DNA of 64,000 bases from SIG440 sp045120135 (GTDB taxonomy: Bacteria; Bacillota; Clostridia; Monoglobales; Monoglobaceae). This document shows positions 58,809 to 64,000 of the stretch, piece by piece. The stretch spans positions 62,001 through 126,000 of the forward strand of contig JBGVEN010000020.1 of NCBI GenBank assembly GCA_045120135.1, read 5' to 3'. Position 1 is the first letter of the stretch. Each line of letters starts with the position of its first letter. The position numbers and the translations under genes were made by a program. Below the pieces are notes generated by a model, which saw only the letters and a program-made list of their open reading frames with translations, made no database searches and was not told where the DNA came from.

Positions 58809-60578
58809 ATGAGTATCGGAAGAATAAAAAAGGTCGCAGGACCTCTTGTTATAGCTGAAGATATGCGTGATGCCAATATGTTCGACGTGGTTCGTGTAAG
58901 TGACCAGCGTCTTATTGGTGAAATTATAGAAATACACGGAGATTTGGCATCTGTTCAGGTCTACGAGGAAACCTCGGGCCTTGGTCCTGGTGCACCGGTT
59001 GAGTCAACCGGAAGTCCACTCAGCGTTGAACTTGGTCCCGGTCTTATTGGCGGTATATTCGACGGTATCCAGAGACCTCTGGAGACAATTATGGAGGTTT
59101 CGGGAAACAATCTTCAACGTGGTGTTGAGGTTGCGTCATTGGACAGAGACAAAAAGTGGAGTTTTGTCCCTGCATTGGCTGTCGGTGATGCAGTTTGCGG
59201 CGGCGATATCATCGGTACGGTTGAAGAAACCGCTGTTGTAACACAAAAGATAATGGTTCCCAACGGAATTGAGGGAAAGATTACCGAGATTAATGCAGGT
59301 GAATTTACAATTACTGACACGGTTGCAAAGGTTGAAAAGGCTGACGGCACTGTTGAACATATTTCACTTATGCAGAAGTGGCCGGTTCGCCGTGAAAGAC
59401 CGTATAAAAAGAAGCTTTCGCCCGAAATGCCGCTTGTTACCGGTCAGCGTGTAATTGATACGCTGTTCCCCATTGCAAAGGGCGGTGTGGCGTCTGTTCC
59501 CGGCCCTTTCGGCAGTGGTAAAACAGTTGTTCAGCATCAGCTCGCAAAGTGGGCAGAGGCAGATATCGTGGTGTATATCGGCTGCGGCGAGCGTGGCAAT
59601 GAGATGACGGATGTTCTTAATGAGTTCCCCGAACTGGTTGACCCCAAAACCGGCAAATCTCTTATGGAGAGAACTGTTTTGATTGCAAACACCTCGGATA
59701 TGCCCGTTGCGGCTCGTGAGGCCTCAATCTATACAGGTATAACAATTGCTGAGTATTTCCGTGATATGGGATATTCGGTTGCTCTTATGGCAGACTCCAC
59801 ATCCCGTTGGGCAGAGGCTCTGCGCGAAATGTCTGGCCGTCTTGAAGAAATGCCCGGTGAAGAAGGCTATCCTGCATACCTTGCCAGCCGTCTTGCACAG
59901 TTCTACGAGCGTGCAGGCAGAGTTATTGCAAACGGCAGCGACGAGAGAGAGGGCTCACTTTCGGTTATCGGTGCGGTTTCGCCCCCCGGCGGTGATATTT
60001 CCGAGCCGGTGTCTCAGGCTACACTTCGTATTGTAAAAGTGTTCTGGGGGCTTGATTCGGCACTTGCGTATAAGCGCCACTTTCCTGCAATTAACTGGCT
60101 GACCAGTTATTCGCTTTATGTTGATTCGATGGCGGATTGGTTTAACAAGTCGGCAAACGGCAATTGGACAGAGCTTAGAACAAGAATAATGCGAATTCTC
60201 CAAAATGAAGCCGAGCTTGAAGAAATTGTTAAGCTGGTTGGTATGGATGCACTTTCCGCACCCGACCGCCTTACTCTTGAAACAGCCCGTTCTGTCCGTG
60301 AGGACTATCTGCATCAGGATGCATTCCACGAGGTTGACACATATACCTCCATTGAAAAGCAGTTCCTTATGATGAAGCTTATTCTTATGTACTATGATGC
60401 AGCAGCAGAGGCGCTTGAAAAGGGCGCAGACATTGAAAAGCTTGTTAATCTTGAAGTTCGTGAGAGAATAGGAAGATATAAGTATACACCTCAGGCAGAC
60501 ATTGCCGGAGAATTTGACAAAATTACAGCTCAGCTGAAAGACGAAATCAGCAGACTGGTTCAGGGGAGGGATAACTGA
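58809..60578 (+). CDS. ntpA: V-type ATPase catalytic subunit A
   Basis: 589 residues. Walker A 'GPFGSGKTVVQHQL', the non-homologous insertion (~110-200), 'YIGCGERGNEMTDVL', 'ADSTSRWAEALRE' and 'VSPPGGDISEPVSQATLRIV' (the ATPase signature) are intact. It hydrolyses or makes ATP in the A3B3 head. ATG 58809 follows GAAGGAAGTG. It overlaps ntpB by one base (TGATG). Confidence 0.97.
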   Translation: MSIGRIKKVAGPLVIAEDMRDANMFDVVRVSDQRLIGEIIEIHGDLASVQVYEETSGLGPGAPVESTGSPLSVELGPGLIGGIFDGIQRPLETIMEVSGNNLQRGVEVASLDRDKKWSFVPALAVGDAVCGGDIIGTVEETAVVTQKIMVPNGIEGKITEINAGEFTITDTVAKVEKADGTVEHISLMQKWPVRRERPYKKKLSPEMPLVTGQRVIDTLFPIAKGGVASVPGPFGSGKTVVQHQLAKWAEADIVVYIGCGERGNEMTDVLNEFPELVDPKTGKSLMERTVLIANTSDMPVAAREASIYTGITIAEYFRDMGYSVALMADSTSRWAEALREMSGRLEEMPGEEGYPAYLASRLAQFYERAGRVIANGSDEREGSLSVIGAVSPPGGDISEPVSQATLRIVKVFWGLDSALAYKRHFPAINWLTSYSLYVDSMADWFNKSANGNWTELRTRIMRILQNEAELEEIVKLVGMDALSAPDRLTLETARSVREDYLHQDAFHEVDTYTSIEKQFLMMKLILMYYDAAAEALEKGADIEKLVNLEVRERIGRYKYTPQADIAGEFDKITAQLKDEISRLVQGRDN

Positions 60579-61948
60579 TGCCAAAGGAATACAGAACCAT
60601 ACAGGAGGTTGCAGGACCTCTGATGCTGGTTAAAGATGTTACAGACGTCAAGTATAATGAGCTTGGAGAAATTGAGCTTGCCAATGGCGAAAAACGTCGT
60701 TGCAAGGTTCTTGAAATTGATGGCGGTAACGCTTTGGTTCAGCTTTTTGAATCATCAACAGGTATCAACCTTTCAAACAGTAAGGTAAGATTTTTGGGCA
60801 GATCAATGGAGCTTGGCGTATCCGGTGATATGCTCGGCAGAGTTTTTGACGGCCTTGGCAGACCTATTGACGGTGGTCCTGAAATTCTTCCCGAAAAGCG
60901 TCTTGATATTGACGGTCTCCCGATGAATCCGGCAGCACGAAACTATCCGCAGGAGTTTATTCAGACCGGTGTTTCGGCGATTGACGGTCTTAATACCCTT
61001 GTAAGAGGTCAAAAACTCCCCATCTTTTCAGCCAGCGGTCTGCCCCATGCCCAGCTTGCGGCGCAGATTGCAAGGCAGGCGCAGGTGCGTGGTACTTCCG
61101 AGCCGTTTGCGGTTGTTTTTGCGGCAATGGGTATCACCTTTGAGGAGTCAGAATATTTCGTAAACAGCTTTAAGGAAACAGGAGCAATTGACAGAACTGT
61201 TATGTTTGTCAACCTTGCAAATGACCCGGCTGTTGAACGAATTGCAACACCCAAAATGGCACTTACTGCGGCAGAATACCTTGCGTTTGATAAAGGAATG
61301 CACGTTCTTGTTATCCTTACGGATATTACAAACTATGCGGACGCATTGCGTGAAGTTTCGGCGGCACGAAAGGAAGTTCCCGGTCGCCGTGGCTACCCCG
61401 GTTATATGTATACCGACCTTGCAACAATGTATGAAAGAGCCGGCAGACAAAAGGGGAAAAACGGCAGTATCACAATGATACCCATTCTCACAATGCCCGA
61501 GGACGACAAAACCCATCCTATCCCCGACCTTACGGGATATATTACAGAGGGACAGATTATTCTTAGCCGTGACCTTTATCGCAAGAATGTTATGCCCCCG
61601 ATTGATGTTTTGCCGTCACTTTCCCGTCTTAAGGATAAGGGTATCGGCGAGGGCAAAACCCGTGCCGACCACGCAAACACAATGAACCAGTTGTTTGCGG
61701 CATATGCCCGTGGTAAAGACGCGCGTGAGCTTATGGTAATCCTTGGCGAAGCGGCACTTACCGATATGGATAAGATTTATGCAAGGTTTGCAGATGAGTT
61801 TGAGGAAAAGTATGTTTCTCAGGGCTATAACAAAAATCGCAGCATTGAAGAAACTCTTGAAATAGGCTGGCAACTGCTTTCGATTCTTCCCAAGAGTGAA
61901 CTGAAGCGTATTAAGGACGAATTTATCGAGAAATATTATGTGGAATAA
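60578..61948 (+). CDS. ntpB: V-type ATPase regulatory subunit B
   Basis: 456 residues. The B-type non-catalytic P-loop is degenerate ('SASGLPHAQLAAQIARQA'), with 'FAAMGITFEESEYFVNSF', 'LTDITNYADALREVSAARKE' and 'LPSLSRLKDKGIGEGKTR'. It alternates with A in the head. ATG 60578 overlaps the ntpA stop. Confidence 0.97.
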   Translation: MPKEYRTIQEVAGPLMLVKDVTDVKYNELGEIELANGEKRRCKVLEIDGGNALVQLFESSTGINLSNSKVRFLGRSMELGVSGDMLGRVFDGLGRPIDGGPEILPEKRLDIDGLPMNPAARNYPQEFIQTGVSAIDGLNTLVRGQKLPIFSASGLPHAQLAAQIARQAQVRGTSEPFAVVFAAMGITFEESEYFVNSFKETGAIDRTVMFVNLANDPAVERIATPKMALTAAEYLAFDKGMHVLVILTDITNYADALREVSAARKEVPGRRGYPGYMYTDLATMYERAGRQKGKNGSITMIPILTMPEDDKTHPIPDLTGYITEGQIILSRDLYRKNVMPPIDVLPSLSRLKDKGIGEGKTRADHANTMNQLFAAYARGKDARELMVILGEAALTDMDKIYARFADEFEEKYVSQGYNKNRSIEETLEIGWQLLSILPKSELKRIKDEFIEKYYVE

Positions 61949-61963
61949 AGGCAGGTGATTGCT

Positions 61964-62629
61964 GTGGCAACGGCAAGAGTAAATCCTACCCGAATGGAGC
62001 TTACCAGGCTGAAAAAGAAGCTTATTACGGCAAGGAGAGGGCATAAGTTGCTCAAGGATAAACGAGACGAGCTTATGCGTCGCTTTCTTGAACTTGTGCG
62101 TGAAAATATGGCTCTTCGCGAAAGAGTTGAAGAAGGCTTAAGAGTTGCAAATCAGAACTTTGTTCTTGCAAAAGCTGTTATGCGTGAGGAAACGCTGAAC
62201 ACAGCTCTTATGGCGCCTCTTCAGTCGCTTTCGGTAGAGGTAGGAAGTCAGAATGTTATGAGTGTTGATATACCGAAATTTGATTACAAAACACGAACTC
62301 CGGGTGAAAACGACATATATTCATACGGATTTGCCTTCACATCTGGCGATTTGGATTTTGCAGTTAAGTCTTTGGCGGATATCTTTCCTGATATGCTGAA
62401 GCTTGCAGAAATCGAAAAGTCCTGTCAACTAATGGCGGCAGAAATTGAAAAGACCCGCCGCCGTGTAAACGCACTTGAGCATGTGATGATTCCTGAAACC
62501 GAGGAGAGTATAAAATATATCACAATGAAGCTTGATGAAAATGAGCGCAGCACTCAGGTCCGCTTGATGAAGGTTAAGGATATGATGATAAAACAAAATA
62601 TTGAGGCAAGGCAAAATGCCAGTATCTAA
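61964..62629 (+). CDS. ntpD: V-type ATPase subunit D (central axle)
   Basis: 221 residues, two long antiparallel helices: 'VNPTRMELTRLKKKLITARR' at the start, 'RRRVNALEHVMIPETEESIKYI' near the end. It is the rotating shaft. GTG 61964 is preferred with AGGTG 6 bases upstream and the family start 'MATARVNPTRMEL'; GTG 61955 lies within the ribosome binding site. Last gene of the operon; ntpH and ntpJ of E. hirae are not present behind it. Confidence 0.94.
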   Translation: MATARVNPTRMELTRLKKKLITARRGHKLLKDKRDELMRRFLELVRENMALRERVEEGLRVANQNFVLAKAVMREETLNTALMAPLQSLSVEVGSQNVMSVDIPKFDYKTRTPGENDIYSYGFAFTSGDLDFAVKSLADIFPDMLKLAEIEKSCQLMAAEIEKTRRRVNALEHVMIPETEESIKYITMKLDENERSTQVRLMKVKDMMIKQNIEARQNASI

Positions 62630-62732
62630 GGCGATAGTTTTGAGGAAATATTGAATTTGTGTGGCAGTTTTGGGGCGGTTGTCAATCTTGGCAGTCGCCT
62701 TAAAACTTTTTTGAAAAAATTTAAAAAAAGTA

Positions 62733-62761
62733 TTGACAAATTAATAAAAAAAGAGTATACT
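62733..62761 (+). promoter_or_regulatory. Promoter of tRNA-Lys
   Basis: TTGACA (62733-62738), 17-base spacer, TATACT (62756-62761), 24 bases before the tRNA. Confidence 0.88.
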
Positions 62762-62785
62762 ATAAAACGTTGTGAGACACGACAT

Positions 62786-62861
62786 GCACCATTAGCTCAG
62801 CTGGTAGAGCACCTGACTCTTAATCAGGGTGTCCACGGTTCGAGTCCGTGATGGTGTACCA
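62786..62861 (+). tRNA. tRNA-Lys (anticodon CTT)
   Basis: 76 bases including an encoded CCA. The acceptor stem GCACCAT pairs with ATGGTGT (one G-T pair at the end), the D-loop has AGCTCAGCTGGTAGAGC, the anticodon loop reads CTCTTAA, and the T arm contains GGTTCGAGTCC. The CTT anticodon reads AAG. It is a single gene with its own promoter and terminator. Confidence 0.97.
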
Positions 62862-62893
62862 AAAAAGCACTTCGAAAGAAGTGCTTTTTTTCT
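62861..62893 (+). terminator. Terminator of tRNA-Lys
   Basis: A-run and GCACTTC (62867-62873) pair with GAAGTGC (62878-62884), 4-base loop, seven T. Confidence 0.92.
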
Positions 62894-62902
62894 TTATACA
62901 AT

Positions 62903-62936
62903 AAAAATCGTACTGAATTTTCAGTACGATTTTTTA
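62903..62936 (-). terminator. Terminator of trpB
   Basis: Perfect 14-bp stem 62903-62916 / 62921-62934 with a 4-base loop, directly after the minus-strand trpB stop, with T-run on both strands. Confidence 0.9.
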
Positions 62937-62939
62937 TTG

Positions 62940-64000
62940 TTAAATCTTATAGTCAAGCTTAAACTGTTCGCCACAGCCGTAGTTTTCGTAAACATAGTCG
63001 ATATCCTTATCGCCTCTGCCTGAAAGACAGCCAAGGATTGAACCGGTCTTATGTTCCTTTGCGTAACGGATTGCGTAAGCCACAGCGTGAGCACTTTCAA
63101 TTGCCGGAATAATTCCCTCGTAGCGTGAAAGCAGGAAAAACGCTTCCATTGCCTCATCGTCGGATACTGTTTCGTAATGGACTCTGCCGGCGTCACGGAG
63201 ATATGCGTGCTCCGGACCAACACCGGGGTAGTCAAGACCGCTGGCAATTGAGTAAACAGGGAGCGGCTCGCCGTTCTCATCCTGAAGCAGGTAGCTTTCA
63301 AAACCGTGAAGCTTGCCCTTTGTGCCAAATTTCATTGTTGCTGCGTGGTCGCCAATGCTTTCGCCCTTGCCGAGAGGCTCAATTCCGTAAATTTCAACAG
63401 GATCAGCAAGGAAAGGTGTAAACATTCCAAGTGAGTTTGAACCGCCGCCGACACAAGCGCAAACCGCATCCGGCATAATTCCTGTCATATCAAGGAACTG
63501 TTCTCTTGCCTCAATGCCAATTACCGACTGGAAGTCTCTTACCATTTTGGGAAAAGGATGAGGTCCAAGCGCTGAGCCAATGCAGTAAATTGCGTTGTTG
63601 TATTCCTTAAGGTATGCGTCAAACGCTGCGTCAACAGCTTCCTTAAGAGTTTTAAGACCATGAGTTACGGGTATAACATTTGCACCCAGCATCTTCATTC
63701 TGATTACATTGGGATGCTGCTTTTCAATGTCTACCTCGCCCATATAAATATCACATTCCATACCAAAGTATGCAGCCGCAGTTGCAAGCGCAACACCGTG
63801 CTGACCTGCACCGGTCTCTGCAATCAGCTTTTTCTTGCCCATATACTTTGCCAAAAGTCCCTCGCCCATACAGTGGTTGAGCTTGTGTGCGCCGGTGTGG
63901 TTAAGGTCTTCGCGCTTTAAGTAAATCTGGCAGTTGCCGAATATCTTTGAAAGTCTTTCGCAATGGTGAACAGGTGTGGGTCTGCCTTGAAACTCTTTGC
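62940..64000 (-). CDS. trpB: Tryptophan synthase beta chain, 5' end outside the window
   Basis: About 353 codons are visible; the frame is open to the right edge, so the N terminus is cut off. The PLP Lys is in 'NHTGAHKLNH', the substrate loop in 'ETGAGQHGVALA', the phosphate loop in 'CVGGGSNSLGMF' and the C-terminal 'CLSGRGDKDIDYV'. This is the TrpB1 type. It condenses indole with L-serine. Any trpA would lie downstream, but the tRNA-Lys terminator lies there instead, so trpB ends its operon on this side. Confidence 0.96.
   Translation of the reverse strand, partial: KEFQGRPTPVHHCERLSKIFGNCQIYLKREDLNHTGAHKLNHCMGEGLLAKYMGKKKLIAETGAGQHGVALATAAAYFGMECDIYMGEVDIEKQHPNVIRMKMLGANVIPVTHGLKTLKEAVDAAFDAYLKEYNNAIYCIGSALGPHPFPKMVRDFQSVIGIEAREQFLDMTGIMPDAVCACVGGGSNSLGMFTPFLADPVEIYGIEPLGKGESIGDHAATMKFGTKGKLHGFESYLLQDENGEPLPVYSIASGLDYPGVGPEHAYLRDAGRVHYETVSDDEAMEAFFLLSRYEGIIPAIESAHAVAYAIRYAKEHKTGSILGCLSGRGDKDIDYVYENYGCGEQFKLDYKI

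Noticed and set aside
59955..60584. 209-codon minus-strand frame across ntpA
   Set aside because: Antisense shadow of the catalytic ATPase subunit; Cys/Ile-rich translation without motifs.
1..64000. CRISPR arrays, insertion sequences, prophage or integron parts
   Set aside because: No direct-repeat arrays, transposase motifs, integrase or attachment-site duplications were seen on either strand.

Overview
The window looks like chromosome from a low-G+C, strictly fermentative anaerobe of the Clostridia (Bacillota). The evidence is a trimeric NAD-linked [FeFe] hydrogenase, a second [FeFe]-hydrogenase-like protein of the sensory type, a bacterial V-type ATPase operon, a MntR/DtxR regulator, many GTG/TTG starts with strong AGGAGG-type ribosome binding sites, and textbook sigma-A promoters (TTGACA-N17-TATAAT). 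There is no respiratory chain, no rRNA, no insertion sequence, no phage and no CRISPR array. Almost all genes are on the + strand in tightly packed operons. Genus cannot be fixed from this window.

Layout. 1-4853: end of a PucR/CdaR-type regulator, then a cell-wall module ftsE-ftsX-M23 hydrolase-ctpA. 4872-8828: an unrecognised protein, greA, lysS and a DAHP synthase. 8886-12787: accessory stretch (AEC transporter, small PQ-loop-like membrane protein, DUF4886 esterase-like protein, alpha/beta hydrolase, anchored unknown protein, DUF378); part of it is AT-richer than its surroundings. 12923-21986: nrdR followed by the rimP-nusA-rnpM-L7Ae-infB-rbfA-nrnA-truB-ribF translation operon behind a hairpin-rich leader. 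22044-27662: amino-sugar locus (AraC regulator, N-acetylhexosamine-kinase-like protein, nagA, long ROK-like protein, TIM-barrel isomerase). 27854-35204: recA-recX-rimO-pgsA, acpP, rnc, radical SAM, luxS, second radical SAM. 35233-36038 (minus): mntR-like and DUF6514. 36372-45400: SpoVB/MurJ-like flippase, mazG, rqcP, rny, ymdB, pgeF, an orphan peptide-binding lipoprotein and dinB. 45438-53762: the hydrogenase region. 53944-62629: the V-ATPase operon in the order F-I-K-E-C-G-A-B-D. 62786-64000: tRNA-Lys(CTT) and the end of trpB on the minus strand.

How the parts work together. The electron economy dominates the right half. HydABC would couple H2 production to NADH (and probably reduced ferredoxin) oxidation. 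Upstream of it sits a compact set of one H-cluster protein with a C-terminal Fes domain, two stand-alone DRTGG proteins, an RsbW-like ATPase and a PHP protein, which reads as an H2/redox-sensing relay. The promoter in front of hydC carries a near-perfect Rex-type operator (48612-48629), which would tie hydrogenase expression to NADH/NAD+. The adjacent ATPase has a K subunit with the residues of the Enterococcus hirae Na+ site, so it probably handles Na+.

Best candidates for follow-up: the sensory-hydrogenase/DRTGG/ATPase/PHP cassette, the Rex-type site, the long ROK-like protein in the amino-sugar locus, the structured rimP leader, and the unrecognised 248-residue protein at 4872-5618. Functions are assigned from recognisable motifs and gene context; no database search was run.
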